Below are positions 32,414-41,832 of a DNA stretch of 64,000 nucleotides, piece by piece. A program made the translations under genes and the position numbers. Origin of the DNA: Salinisphaeraceae bacterium (lineage in GTDB: Bacteria; Pseudomonadota; Gammaproteobacteria; Nevskiales; Salinisphaeraceae); contig NYTH01000006.1 in assembly GCA_002683405.1 (NCBI GenBank), positions 1 to 64,000 of the forward strand. Reading direction: 5' to 3'. The notes under the pieces were generated by a model. The model saw only the letters and a program-made list of their open reading frames with translations. It was not told where the DNA came from and ran no database searches. Every line of letters starts with the position of its first letter. Positions within the stretch are counted from its first letter, which is position 1.

Positions 32414-34840
32414 GTGTATTCGCTTCGTCACCGATTCGCGGAATGGGTTCTCGACCACCGCGGGCTTGCCTACGCAATCTTCGGCCTGATAACGGTATTT
32501 TTCGCCGCCGGCCTGCCCAATGTGAAGCTCGAAACCGTATTCTCGGAGTTGCTGCCCCGGGATGATCCCTACGTCCAGGTTTTCAAGGAGCACCCCTATT
32601 TCGGCAACCCGCTGACCATGCTGGTCATGGTCAAGCGCAAGGACGGGACCATTTACCATCCGGATACGCTGTCCAAGGTATGGACGCTCACGCGGGATAT
32701 CGACCTGGCCCCGGCGGTGGATCATGACACCGTGATCTCCATTGCCAGCACCAAGGCCCGCTACACCAACGCCACGCCCGCCGGCATTTCCTCGGAGGCG
32801 CTGATGGGGGATTCCCCGCCGGCCAACGAGGAAGAAATGGCCGAATTCCGATCGCGCGTGGATAAGGCGCCCAACGTGCGCGCGTTCATGATTTCGCCCG
32901 ACGGCAGCGCCACCATCATCCAGGCCACCTTCATCGAGCACCTGCTGGATTACGGCGAAACCTTCGAGTTCGTGCAGGCACTGGTGGAGGCCGCGCGCGA
33001 CGAGAACCATGAAGTTCATCTCGCCGGCCAACCGGCGCTGACTGGCTGGGTTTATCGCTACGAGTGGGAAATGGCCGCCATCTTCGCGCTGACCATACTC
33101 GCCCTCGTCGCCGCGCTGGTGTTCTACATGCGCAACCTGGTGGGCGTGCTCACACCCATTATCACCAGCAGCGTGGCCGCCATCTGGGCCTTCGGCCTGG
33201 TCGGTTGGCTGGACATTTCGGTGGAACCGCTGCTCATGGTGGTGCCGCTGCTGCTCACGGCGCGCTCGTTCTCGCACAGCGTTCAGTTCACCGAGCGCTT
33301 TTACGAGATCTACGCGGAGGTCGGTGAGCGCGTTCAGGCGGCCAAGATCACCATGAAGGTGATGATGATGCCTTCGGTACTGAGCATCGTCACCGACGTG
33401 ATGGGTATTTCCGTGGTCATGGCCGCGCCCATCCCGGCGATGGTAAAGCACGCCATTTTCTGCGGCATGTGGGCCGTCTGGCTGATTCCCACGGGGGTGG
33501 TGCTCATATCGCTGCTGCTGGCCACCCTGCCGCCGCCGCGAAACGTTGACAAGATGGTGCGTGGAGACTCGATGTCCGGGTTTCACAAGGTTCTCTACGG
33601 CGCGCTGGACCATGTTGCCGGCCTGGTGACCGGCGGCAAGGCGCGGTTCACGGCGGTATTCGTGGCCGGAGTAGGCCTGGCCGCGTTGGCCACGGCCTCG
33701 CAGATCAAGATTGGAAATCCCGTGGAGGGCACCGCCCTGCTTTGGCAGGATTCGGAGTTCAACACGGCCGTGCGCAAGCTTAATGACCACTTCCCCGGCG
33801 CCAATACGCTGGAAATCGTCATCCAGGCCAAGGACCCGAACAACCCACGCTGGACGGCCCAGCATCTAAAGGTAATCCAAACGGCGCTGGAGTTACAGCT
33901 AATCCTGGAACGGGGCGAGAACCCGCCGCGCGCCACCCTGTCCTTTGCCGATTACGTGATGCAATCGCACCGCATCTTCAATGGCGGCAACCCCAAGTGG
34001 CTGATGATCGACCCCACTCAGGAAGCCGCCAGCGGTAGCGCCATGGCCACCATGTTCGGCACCAGCCCGAAAAACCTCAGCCACGTCATGACTTTCGATG
34101 CCCAACAGCTCACCGTGTCGGCCTGGTATCCGGACAACAAGCAGGAAACGGTGGATGCGGCGCTGCAAGCCGCCCACGAAGCGGTCGCGCAGGTGGGCGC
34201 CGACCACCCGACGTTCACGCTGCGCGTGGCCACGGGCATCATCCCGCTGCAGGAGGCGGTGAACCGGGTGGTCGAACGCTACCACCACGTGGTGGTGCTA
34301 TTGCTGGACGCCTTTATCCTGATCATGTTCTCTCTGGCCTACCGTTCCTTGGTGGCCGGCCTGATCCTGCTGGTGCCCGTGAACCTGGCGCATTTCGCCA
34401 TGATCGCCTGCATGCACCTTCTGGGGGTGGGGCTGGACGTGAACTCGATGATCGTGGCCGCCATCGGGCTGGGTGTGGGTATCGACTACGGCATTTACCT
34501 GCTCTCGCGCATTTGCGAGGAATACCAGCTCAACGATGGGCAGTGGGACAGCACCATGCGCTCGGCCCTGCGCACCACGGGCAAGGCCATCCTGTTTACG
34601 GCCAGCATCATGGCCGTGGGTATCACGCCGCTTTATTTCCTGTCGGGGCTGAAATTCGTGGCCGACATGGGCCTGCTCATCATGGCCATCATGGGCATCA
34701 ACATGGTCACCGCGCTGCTGGTACTCCCTTTGCTGATTACCCTGATCAAACCGCGCTTTGTTGCCAAGCCCCAAACACTGCTTGGAGAGTCGGTCGATTG
34801 GGAAAGCTACGAGAATGTGGCGCCCGGGCGGGCAGTATGA
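32414..34840 (+). CDS. MMPL/RND-superfamily exporter
   Basis: This 808-residue membrane protein has the two-repeat RND layout. TM1 is near residues 20-38, then a periplasmic domain and a block of five or six helices (AAIFALTILALVAALVFYMRN). TM7 follows near residue 415, then a second periplasmic domain and a final block (IVAAIGLGVGIDYGIYLLSR). The GxGxDYGIYLL segment is typical of MMPL/hydrophobe exporters. Related genes often accompany steroid, terpene or hydrocarbon catabolic clusters, commonly with DUF1302 and DUF1329 partners, none of which is present here. The GTG start is preceded by AAGAGGAAT. Transport of hydrophobic substrate or product is likely. Confidence 0.88.
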   Translation: MYSLRHRFAEWVLDHRGLAYAIFGLITVFFAAGLPNVKLETVFSELLPRDDPYVQVFKEHPYFGNPLTMLVMVKRKDGTIYHPDTLSKVWTLTRDIDLAPAVDHDTVISIASTKARYTNATPAGISSEALMGDSPPANEEEMAEFRSRVDKAPNVRAFMISPDGSATIIQATFIEHLLDYGETFEFVQALVEAARDENHEVHLAGQPALTGWVYRYEWEMAAIFALTILALVAALVFYMRNLVGVLTPIITSSVAAIWAFGLVGWLDISVEPLLMVVPLLLTARSFSHSVQFTERFYEIYAEVGERVQAAKITMKVMMMPSVLSIVTDVMGISVVMAAPIPAMVKHAIFCGMWAVWLIPTGVVLISLLLATLPPPRNVDKMVRGDSMSGFHKVLYGALDHVAGLVTGGKARFTAVFVAGVGLAALATASQIKIGNPVEGTALLWQDSEFNTAVRKLNDHFPGANTLEIVIQAKDPNNPRWTAQHLKVIQTALELQLILERGENPPRATLSFADYVMQSHRIFNGGNPKWLMIDPTQEAASGSAMATMFGTSPKNLSHVMTFDAQQLTVSAWYPDNKQETVDAALQAAHEAVAQVGADHPTFTLRVATGIIPLQEAVNRVVERYHHVVVLLLDAFILIMFSLAYRSLVAGLILLVPVNLAHFAMIACMHLLGVGLDVNSMIVAAIGLGVGIDYGIYLLSRICEEYQLNDGQWDSTMRSALRTTGKAILFTASIMAVGITPLYFLSGLKFVADMGLLIMAIMGINMVTALLVLPLLITLIKPRFVAKPQTLLGESVDWESYENVAPGRAV

Positions 34841-34908
34841 AGATTTTTGGCAGTAATTTTCGACTGCGTGAGGTGGCCAGATCAGCCGGATATGGGTCTC
34901 CTGTAAAT

Positions 34909-34926
34909 ACCTGACTTTAATCAGGT
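34909..34926. promoter_or_regulatory. 18-bp inverted repeat upstream of the second P450
   Basis: ACCTGA-CTTTAA-TCAGGT is a dyad with perfect 6-bp arms, about 100 bp before the P450 start. It could be an operator or a weak terminator of the exporter gene; there is no T-tract. Confidence 0.4.
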
Positions 34927-35024
34927 GACAGCGGCTTGCCCGCAGTGCAAGATTTCCCTTCAACAAAATCGAACTTAGGCCGGCTTTGCCGACGCGCGGC
35001 GTGGCCGAGGACACGGAGGAGCAT

Positions 35025-36290
35025 ATGCAAGCAAACGCGGAAATCCAGTCAGTAGCGGCGGAGCGAGCGTATTCGGTGCCATTAAGCGAAATCGATGTCA
35101 GCGACCCTAAGCTGCATCAGGCCGACGCCATCTGGCCCTATTTTTCCCGGCTGCGGCAGGAGGCGCCTGTGCATTACACGCCGGACAGCGACTTCGGCGC
35201 ATTCTGGTCCGTGACCCGGTACAAGGACATCATGAATATCGAGATGCAGCCGAAGACGTTCTCCTCGGAGGCGGCCCGTGGCGGCATCACGATAATGGAT
35301 GGCAATGAAGTCGCTACCCTGCCCATGTTCATTGCAATGGACCCCCCCAAGCACGATGCACAACGGAAAGTGGTCAGTCCCATCGTGGCGCCTCACAACC
35401 TCGCCAAGCTCGAGGATTTAATCCGTCAACGTACCGCTGAGAGACTCGACGAACTGCCGTTGAACGAGGAATTCGACTGGGTGCAGGAAGTGTCGATAAA
35501 CCTGACGACCAAGATGCTTGCCACGCTTTTCGATTTCCCCTACGAGGACCGGCACCTACTCACCCATTGGTCGGATATCGCGACGACACTACCGGGTGCC
35601 GGGCTGATCGATAGCGAAGAGGAGCGAATGGTCGAGGTGCAAGCCTGCGCCGAGTACATGACGCGGCTTTGGAACGAGCGTGTTAATTCAGAGCCCGGAC
35701 CCGATGTATTGTCCATGCTGGCGCACTCGGACAAGACTCGCAACATGTCGCCCGAAGAGTTTCTGGGCAATATGTTCCTGTTGATTGTCGGTGGAAACGA
35801 TACCACCCGCAACTCGATGAGCGGGGGGCTGTTGGCTCTTAATCAGCACCCCGGGGAGTACGAAAAGCTCGCTGCCAATCCCGAGCTCGTCCAGAGCTCG
35901 CTGGTGCCGGAGATAATACGCTGGCAAACGCCGCTGGCTCACATGCGGCGTACCGCCAATACCGACATTGAGTTCGCTGGGGAGAAAATCCGCAAGGGCG
36001 ACAAGGTCATCATGTGGTACGTGTCCGGTAACCGTGACGAACGGAGCATCGACAGGCCCAACGAGTTCATTGTCGATCGCCAGCGGCCGCGCCAACACCT
36101 GTCCTTCGGATTCGGCATCCATCGCTGTGTTGGCAACCGTCTTGCAGAATTGCAGCTGCGTATACTCTGGGAGGAACTGTTGCAGCGCTGGCCCGATCCC
36201 ATGCAGATCGAGGTGACGGGGCAGCCGCAGCGGATTCTGTCCAATTTCATCAAGGGCTACGAAAGCCTGCCGGTGCGTATAAACGCCTGA
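35025..36290 (+). CDS. Cytochrome P450, CYP153 family (second copy)
   Basis: This 421-residue P450 is related to, but clearly diverged from, the CYP153A at 23896. Shared segments are FIAMDPPKHDAQRK, GGNDTTRNSMSGG, EIIRWQTPLAHMRR and the haem loop FGFGIHRCVGNRLAE (Cys368). It lacks the N-terminal 45-residue extension of the first copy and differs through the substrate-recognition region after DFPYED (ATTLPGAGLIDS). The ATG is preceded by GGAGG. The next gene is an intact ferredoxin. A substrate differing from that of the CYP153A is likely, but unknown. Confidence 0.93.
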   Translation: MQANAEIQSVAAERAYSVPLSEIDVSDPKLHQADAIWPYFSRLRQEAPVHYTPDSDFGAFWSVTRYKDIMNIEMQPKTFSSEAARGGITIMDGNEVATLPMFIAMDPPKHDAQRKVVSPIVAPHNLAKLEDLIRQRTAERLDELPLNEEFDWVQEVSINLTTKMLATLFDFPYEDRHLLTHWSDIATTLPGAGLIDSEEERMVEVQACAEYMTRLWNERVNSEPGPDVLSMLAHSDKTRNMSPEEFLGNMFLLIVGGNDTTRNSMSGGLLALNQHPGEYEKLAANPELVQSSLVPEIIRWQTPLAHMRRTANTDIEFAGEKIRKGDKVIMWYVSGNRDERSIDRPNEFIVDRQRPRQHLSFGFGIHRCVGNRLAELQLRILWEELLQRWPDPMQIEVTGQPQRILSNFIKGYESLPVRINA

Positions 36291-36302
36291 AGCCCGGCTG
36301 TT

Positions 36303-36339
36303 CCACCGGGATGCGGGGCCCAAGCCCCGTACCTGGTGG
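36303..36339 (+). other. Extended stem-loop between P450 and ferredoxin genes
   Basis: CGGGGC-CCAA-GCCCCG (36314-36329) forms a strong 6-bp stem with a 4-nt loop. It is flanked by CCACC (36303-36307) and GGTGG (36335-36339), which can extend the structure. With no U-tract directly after it, attenuation or mRNA stabilisation between the two genes is more plausible than full termination. Confidence 0.5.
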
Positions 36340-36367
36340 TCCCTTTTATTCGCTACGGAGATGATTC

Positions 36368-36685
36368 ATGAAGATAACGTTTATCGAGTACAACGGTACC
36401 GCCATGGAAGTGGAAGCCGCCCAAGACGGCACGCTTAGGGACGTGGCACTGGATAATCTGGTGCCTGGCATCGATGGCGATTGCGGCGGTGATTGCGCGT
36501 GCGCGACCTGCCACGTATTTATTGACGATGAATGGCAGGCGAAACTCCCCCCGCTCAGCGACGACGAAGATACGATGCTTGCACTCTGTGATGATCGTAC
36601 CGAGGCTTCACGGCTGGGTTGCCAGATCAAGCTTGGTCCCGAACTGGATGGCCTCGTCGTGCGCACTCCGGAGGGGCAGCATTAG
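36368..36685 (+). CDS. [2Fe-2S] ferredoxin paired with the second CYP153-like P450
   Basis: This 105-residue adrenodoxin/putidaredoxin-type ferredoxin has all four ligands: CGGDCACATC (Cys39, Cys45, Cys48) and Cys85 in SRLGCQIKLGPELDG. It should carry electrons from a ferredoxin reductase to the upstream P450. The reductase is missing from the window, so it must be encoded elsewhere. ACGGAGATGATTC before the ATG supplies the ribosome binding site. Because the ferredoxin of the CYP153A operon looks defective, this protein might serve both P450s (inference). Confidence 0.93.
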   Translation: MKITFIEYNGTAMEVEAAQDGTLRDVALDNLVPGIDGDCGGDCACATCHVFIDDEWQAKLPPLSDDEDTMLALCDDRTEASRLGCQIKLGPELDGLVVRTPEGQH

Positions 36686-36798
36686 GTCGGCTTAGCAATC
36701 GGCACGACGGCTGAGCAAGGAATTGCAGGAATAGCCTGTCGATGCAGCTACATTCTCGCTGCTCTTTATTCAATCGAATGATAAAGATAATAACGATC

Positions 36799-38154
36799 GG
36801 CTCTTCCGGTAATCGTGTAGGTGGAATCGAGGATCTGCAGGGCTGGTGGACCGTGTGGCAACGCGGTTGGGCGGCTGTAGCGTGGTGGTGAGGCTTGTCA
36901 TTATGCGCACATGGCTAGCCCCAGAAAGAAGCGTCTTTTAGACGCATACCGGTTTCCGGGCTTTCGGCTCTTCGAGCAGATCAACGGCATTTTTGGTGAT
37001 CCACACGCGCGTGTGGTCACCTTGGTCCGGCGCTCAAAAAAAAACGATCTGCGGCGTGTGTGGCTGCGCGCATTCGGGTTGGTACGACCGGCGCACCCGG
37101 CGGGTTCGCGATATGCCATGTGGGCCGTATCGGATTTTCCTGGAGTTCCGGGTCCGGTGTGTGCGTTGCAAGCGCTGCAAGAAGGTGAAGCGCGAGCGCT
37201 TAGATTTTCTGTCGGACAGCCCGTTTTACACGAAACGTTTTGCCTACTACGTGGGTCGGCGCTGTCGCAACGAGACGGTATCGACGGTCGCCAAGGAGCT
37301 GCACCTGGACTGGGACAGCGTCAAGGCGTTGGATAACTGGACAAGCAGTACATGAAGGCCCAGCTGGCCAAGGCGGGCACCTCGGGTCCCAAGCGGATTG
37401 GCATCGACGAAATCTCGATCAAGAAGCGGCACAGCTATCGCATCGTGTTCAGCGCTCTGGATCCGGGTCGGCCGATCTGGTTCGGCGGCGAAGATCGCTC
37501 GGAGGCGAGCATGGCGCAGTTCTATGCCGCGACCTGGGCGAGAAAAAGAGCCGAAAGATTCGCCTGGCCCTGATGGACATGTGGAAGCCGTTTCGCAAAC
37601 CCACACAGGCCCATTCGCCACAGGCGGCGATTCTTTTCGACAAGTTTCACGTCATGCGCCATCTGGGCGAGGCGCTCGACAAGGTTCGCAAAAGCGAATA
37701 TGCGCACCTGTCCGGCAAGGATCGTCGATTCATCAAGGGACGGAAGTTCACGCTGTTGTCCAACCGGGAAAATCTGACGCTGGTAGGCCGCCAATCCCTG
37801 AAGACTCTGCTTGCGGCCAACAAGCGCTTGAACGTCGCTTACTTGCTCAAGGAATCCTTCGGCTTCGGCCAGCTCTGGAACTACCGAAGCCAAGCCTGGG
37901 CCAGGCGCTTCTTCGGGAACTGGCGAGAGTCCCTGAAGTGGAAGCGCCTCAAGCCCTTCGAGAAGTTCGCAGAGATGATTGATCGGCATTGGGATGGAAT
38001 CGCCGTCTACTGCGAGCCCGAAAACAAAGTCTCGCTTGGCTTCGTAGAAGGACTGAACAACAAGATTCGTGTTATCCAGCGCGGCTCGTACGGGCTACGA
38101 GAGGAAGAATACCCGCGGCTCAAAATCCTCACTTGCATGCTGCCTCAGCTATGA
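36799..38154 (+). mobile_element. Degenerate ISL3-family insertion sequence
   Basis: GGCTCTTCCGGTAATCGTGT at 36799-36818 has the look of an ISL3 terminal inverted repeat (GGCTCTTCC start) and lies 112 bp before the transposase start. The matching right end (a GGAAGAGCC-type sequence) was not found after the transposase. The element therefore seems to have lost its right end, perhaps by deletion; the right boundary given is only the end of the transposase remnant. It marks the junction between the P450 block and the CoA-ester block. Confidence 0.75.
36911..38154 (+). pseudogene. ISL3-family transposase with at least three frameshifts
   Basis: Coding sense moves between frames. The N-terminus KKRLLDAYRFPGFRLFEQ is followed, after a 9-A run near 37036-37046, by the Cys-rich zinc-finger segment ICGVCGCAHSGWYDRRTR. 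A second shift near 37335-37350 precedes IGIDEISIKKRHSYRIV, with the catalytic DE. A third near 37535 precedes LALMDMWKPFRKPT, ILFDKFHVMRHLGEALD and FVEGLNNKIRVIQRGSYG. Together they span a nearly full ISL3 transposase of about 400 residues, which cannot be made as one protein. The element should be immobile unless a related transposase acts in trans. Confidence 0.85.
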
Positions 38155-38337
38155 CATGATCCTGTTTAAGCGGTAATAAGGGCCTGGCAGAACATCGTTC
38201 ATTTCGAACTTCCGATTTCACCAGGTCCGCATATTTCCAAGCCCATGGTAGTAAATTCAGGTACCAAACCTGTATGGCCGCGAACGCTTCATCGGGCCGC
38301 TCTTTCTGCCGTAACGAATGTAAAAAAGCGCCTTGCA

Positions 38338-39009
38338 ATGAATGCAGATAAACACTCGATTTTCCTGATATCAACCGATTTTCTGGATTTCAAGGAACAG
38401 AAAGTCCAAGATTTCGTTTCAAGCCATACGAAAGGCGGCAGCGACCGGGAACGTGCGGTGTCTCTGTACTACGCGGTCAGAGACGGATTTCGGTACGACC
38501 CATACCGAATCGAAATAAGTACCGAAGGCTTGCGTGCCAGCAGCGTGTTGGACAAGGGTTATGGTTGGTGCGTCACCAAAGCCGTTTTACTGGCCGCGGC
38601 ATGTCGCGCTATCGGCATACCATCTCGTTTGGGCTACGCCGATGTGCGCAATCACCTGTCGACTGAACGCTTGCGGCAAACGCTCAAAACCGATGTTTTC
38701 TACTACCACGGCTATACGGACATCTGGCTTGATGGCGCATGGCGAAAAGCCACCCCCGCCTTCAATATCGAATTGTGCGACAGGTTTGGCCTACACCCGC
38801 TAGATTTCGATGGTCGTAATGATTCGATCTATCATCCGTTCGACAAATCCGGTCAACGCCACATGGAATACATCCATTTTCACGGTGAATGCGCGGATGT
38901 TCCACTGCAGAAAATACGGGATACTTTTGATCGGGAATATCCGGGTGTGCTCAATACCTTGAGCGCCGCGGACTTCCAGAGCGATGTACTGAGTGAACCC
39001 GTGCCCTGA
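38338..39009 (+). CDS. Transglutaminase-like domain protein
   Basis: This 223-residue protein has a transglutaminase/papain-like core. The nucleophile region is KGYGWCVTKAVLLAAACRAIGIPSR, the His is in YYHGYTDIWL, and the Asp/Asn position lies in WRKATPAFNIELC. Such small bacterial proteins may act as proteases or amidases; the substrate is unknown. No signal peptide is seen, so it is probably cytoplasmic. It is isolated between the decayed IS and a 580-bp gene-poor stretch, and its base composition is more AT-rich than its neighbours, suggesting separate acquisition. Confidence 0.75.
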   Translation: MNADKHSIFLISTDFLDFKEQKVQDFVSSHTKGGSDRERAVSLYYAVRDGFRYDPYRIEISTEGLRASSVLDKGYGWCVTKAVLLAAACRAIGIPSRLGYADVRNHLSTERLRQTLKTDVFYYHGYTDIWLDGAWRKATPAFNIELCDRFGLHPLDFDGRNDSIYHPFDKSGQRHMEYIHFHGECADVPLQKIRDTFDREYPGVLNTLSAADFQSDVLSEPVP

Positions 39010-39589
39010 CGCCAGTACATTCTTAATCCGTTCCTGGTAATTGTCAGAATTTCAGGGTCGGTGGGAATAAGCGCCAAACACCTGTGAGGCCACCCGCCGC
39101 CGATAGGCATAGAAGGCACGATTGGCCTGTATTCTATCTTTCCGCATTGCAGCGAAGGCATGCGCGGCCTGGCTGTTGCCATGGACCACCACCAAGGTCA
39201 CGTAGCGGTCAAGGCGTGGGGTTTTTGCGGCAACAGCGTGCCGTTTCTCGGGTCGGCATACGTTCACATCACTGTGGGTCACGGTACGGGCCAGGATATT
39301 GTCGATCCCGGGCAGTGCCCCGCGCAATTTTATCGGGGTGGTGGCCGTGCCATCGACTCGAATCCGCACCGTCCAGCGAGGGGTCTGCGTTACGGAACAG
39401 CCCTGGTTCCCTTGAATGGGTTCCCTCATCGGTGCTTTACCGTGGATAGGCCCAATCCGGGCTTGTAGCCACGGTATGTCCGTGCGTGCTGTAATCCAGT
39501 AAAGTACGTATACGCTCTACGCAACAAATTGCTAGCATTCAGTCGGAGCGCCGCGAGTTCTTGTTGGCATAAGAGGAGGCAAGGGGCAG
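39010..39589. other. Gene-poor interval; no supported gene
   Basis: Two overlapping open frames of about 100-125 codons exist on opposite strands, but neither shows a recognisable domain, signal or ribosome binding site. The last 100 bp before the SDR start must hold its promoter. AAGAGGAGGC just before the SDR is its ribosome binding site. Confidence 0.5.
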
Positions 39590-40489
39590 ATGAAAATAGA
39601 ACAGGGACAGGTCGCAGTCGTGACGGGCGCGGGCAGTGGCATTGGTCAGGCCACGGCGGTGCTTCTCGCCAGCCGGGGCGTGGTCGTGGCCTTGGCGGAT
39701 ATCAATGAATCCGGTATGGCGGAGACGGCGCGGCGAATCGCAAAGACAGGCAGCCACAGTAGTCAGCACGTGGTCGACGTGGGCAATCGCAAGCAGATGG
39801 AAGCTTTCGCCCGGTCGGTGGAAAGCGCGCATCAACGCGTCGATATCGTTATCAATAACGCGGGCATAGGCATCCTGGAGGATTTCGTGGACAACAGCCT
39901 GGACGAGTTCCAGAAAGTTGTGGATGTCAACCTCTGGGGCGTGGTGTACGGCGCCAAGCTGTTCCTGCCGTTGATGCGCCGGCAGGGCAGCGGTCACATC
40001 GTCAACATCTCCAGCCTGGCCGGCATTATTTCCACACCCGGCATGGTGTCCTACGGCACGACCAAATACGCCGTTCGGGGTTTTTCGGAATCGCTGCGCA
40101 TCGAACTGGCGGAATATGGCATTGGAGTGACTTCGGTACACCCGGGCCTGATCGGCACCAACATTCTCAAGGTGAACCGGAGCGCCGACGCTCGCTTGCA
40201 CGAAAGGCTCATCGAATGGTTCGATCGCTGGGGCCGGCCCCCGGAGCTGGTGGCGCGCAAGCTCGTGCGGGGCATCGAGCGCAACCGCATGCGCGTTCTG
40301 GTTACCCCGGAAACCTATGTCATGGATTTTGCCAAGCGCATGGTGCCGGCGACAGCCGAACGCCTGAGCGGCTTCGTGCTGGAACGCATCAAGTTGGCCG
40401 GCAATCCCGATTATCGCGCCGACCGCGAAAAGCGGCGCACGGCGCAGCGCCCTGACCCTGCCGCGGCCAATAGGCAAACGGGGTCGTAG
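39590..40489 (+). CDS. Short-chain dehydrogenase/reductase
   Basis: This 299-residue classical SDR has the cofactor motif VVTGAGSGIGQA, NNAGIGILEDF, the Ser in VNISSLAG and the catalytic Tyr-Lys in YGTTKYAVRGF. A C-terminal extension of about 60 residues ends in a basic, disordered-looking tail (ADREKRRTAQRPD). LADINES after beta2, with an Asp, favours NAD(H). It stands alone and converges with the acyl-CoA dehydrogenase operon. Substrate is unknown; hydroxy- or keto-lipid chemistry would fit the context. Confidence 0.88.
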   Translation: MKIEQGQVAVVTGAGSGIGQATAVLLASRGVVVALADINESGMAETARRIAKTGSHSSQHVVDVGNRKQMEAFARSVESAHQRVDIVINNAGIGILEDFVDNSLDEFQKVVDVNLWGVVYGAKLFLPLMRRQGSGHIVNISSLAGIISTPGMVSYGTTKYAVRGFSESLRIELAEYGIGVTSVHPGLIGTNILKVNRSADARLHERLIEWFDRWGRPPELVARKLVRGIERNRMRVLVTPETYVMDFAKRMVPATAERLSGFVLERIKLAGNPDYRADREKRRTAQRPDPAAANRQTGS

Positions 40490-40648
40490 CCGCGGGGCGT
40501 CTCAGGAGCTTGCACGCCCGCTATCTTCGCTAGATTGAAAGCCGGGTATGGTCGGCTTCTCGTCAGCGACTTACCGGCGGCGCCCAGCCATGTACACGAG
40601 CCTTTTTTCAGGGGTATACCGGGCGGACTGGGACATGATGGACCGCCC

Positions 40649-41800
40649 TCAGGCGTGCAGGCCGCGCGCGATGAGTTCCTTCATGATCTCGTTTGAACCG
40701 CCGTAGATTTTCTGCACGCGCGCGTCTGCGTACAGGCGGGCGATGGGATACTCCAGCATGTACCCGTAACCGCCGAAGAACTGCAGACAGGCATCGACGA
40801 TTTCGCACTGCTTCTGGGTGGCCCACCATTTGGCCATCGAGGCGGTTTCGGCGTCGAGTTCGCCCCGGTTTAGCTGCGCAATGCAATGGTCGATGAATAC
40901 CCGGCCGATGCGGGCTTCGGTCTTGCATTCGGCCAGGCGGAACCGGGTGTTCTGGAAAGACAGCACCGACTGGCCAAAGGCCTGGCGTGCGCTGCAGTAC
41001 TCGATGGTGTGGCGTAAAGCCGCCTCGGCTGCGGCGATGCCGCCCACGGCAATCATCAGCCGCTCGCGGGGCAACTGGTTCATCAGTTGATAAAATCCCT
41101 GGCCTTCCCGACCGCCAAGCAGGTTTTCGGCGGGCACGCGCATGTCCTCGAAGAACAACTCGCTCGTATCCTGTCCCTTCTGCCCAATCTTGCTGAGAAT
41201 ACGTCCACGGCGGTAACCCTCCAGCTTCCCGGTTTCGGCCAGGAGCAGGGAAATGCCCTTGGCACCCTCGTTCTTGCCCGTCTTGCAGACGATGAGCAGC
41301 AGGTCGTGTACGTGGCCATTGGATATGAAGGTCTTGGCGCCGTTGACTACGTACTCGTCGCCGCGCAGCTCCGCGCGGGTTCGTACCGCTTGCAGATCGG
41401 AACCGGTGCCCGGCTCGGTCATGGCAATGGCGCCCACCAGCTCTCCGGACACCAGCCGTGGCAACCAGTCGCGTTTCTGCTCTTGCGTGCCGCAGCCCAC
41501 GATGTAGTGGGCTGCGATCTCGTGCACCGCCTTGGCCCAGCTCGTGTTGCCAGCGTAGGCAAGTTCCTCGTAAACCACCGACTCATGGGCGAAACTGCCG
41601 CCCGCTCCCCCGTACTCTTCGGGGACATCAGTGCCGAGCAGCCCGGCCTGGCCGGCCTTGCTCCAGAGTTCACGGTCCACATGCTGCTGGTCGGCCCAAC
41701 GCTCCTCGTGGGGTTTGATTTCGCGGGCGATAAATTTGCGGACGTTGTCGCGGAACAGTTCCAGTTCCTCGTCCATCCAGGGGGAGACATAATCGGCCAT
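40649..41800 (-). CDS. Acyl-CoA dehydrogenase, long-chain (LCAD-like)
   Basis: This 383-residue flavoenzyme introduces the alpha-beta double bond in an acyl-CoA. FAD-binding and substrate segments are GAIAMTEPGTGSDLQAV and FISNGHVHDLLLIV. The C-terminus reads IYGGSNEIMKELIARGL, with Gly where short- and medium-chain enzymes have Glu. As in LCAD and isovaleryl-CoA dehydrogenase, the base is probably the Glu of LPRERLMIAVGG. QAFGQSVLSFQNTRFRLAE matches LCAD closely. It is the last gene of the eleven-gene minus-strand operon. Long or branched acyl-CoAs are likely substrates. Confidence 0.9.
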   Translation of the reverse strand: MADYVSPWMDEELELFRDNVRKFIAREIKPHEERWADQQHVDRELWSKAGQAGLLGTDVPEEYGGAGGSFAHESVVYEELAYAGNTSWAKAVHEIAAHYIVGCGTQEQKRDWLPRLVSGELVGAIAMTEPGTGSDLQAVRTRAELRGDEYVVNGAKTFISNGHVHDLLLIVCKTGKNEGAKGISLLLAETGKLEGYRRGRILSKIGQKGQDTSELFFEDMRVPAENLLGGREGQGFYQLMNQLPRERLMIAVGGIAAAEAALRHTIEYCSARQAFGQSVLSFQNTRFRLAECKTEARIGRVFIDHCIAQLNRGELDAETASMAKWWATQKQCEIVDACLQFFGGYGYMLEYPIARLYADARVQKIYGGSNEIMKELIARGLHA

Positions 41801-41832
41801 GTTGTCCTCGACAGTGGTATCAGTTGGGTTGT

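Noticed and set aside
34909-34926. Resemblance of ACCTGACTTTAATCAGGT to a lux box
   Set aside because: Lux boxes are usually 20 bp with a different core and no LuxR/LuxI quorum-sensing pair is present; kept only as an unassigned dyad.
38129-38374. 81-codon minus-strand frame between the IS remnant and the transglutaminase-like gene
   Set aside because: It overlaps the end of the transposase and the next gene on the other strand and shows no known domain.
39052-39429. 125-codon open frame on the minus strand in the 39-kb gap
   Set aside because: No recognisable domain, no ribosome binding site, and a similar-length frame runs on the opposite strand; kept as intergenic.
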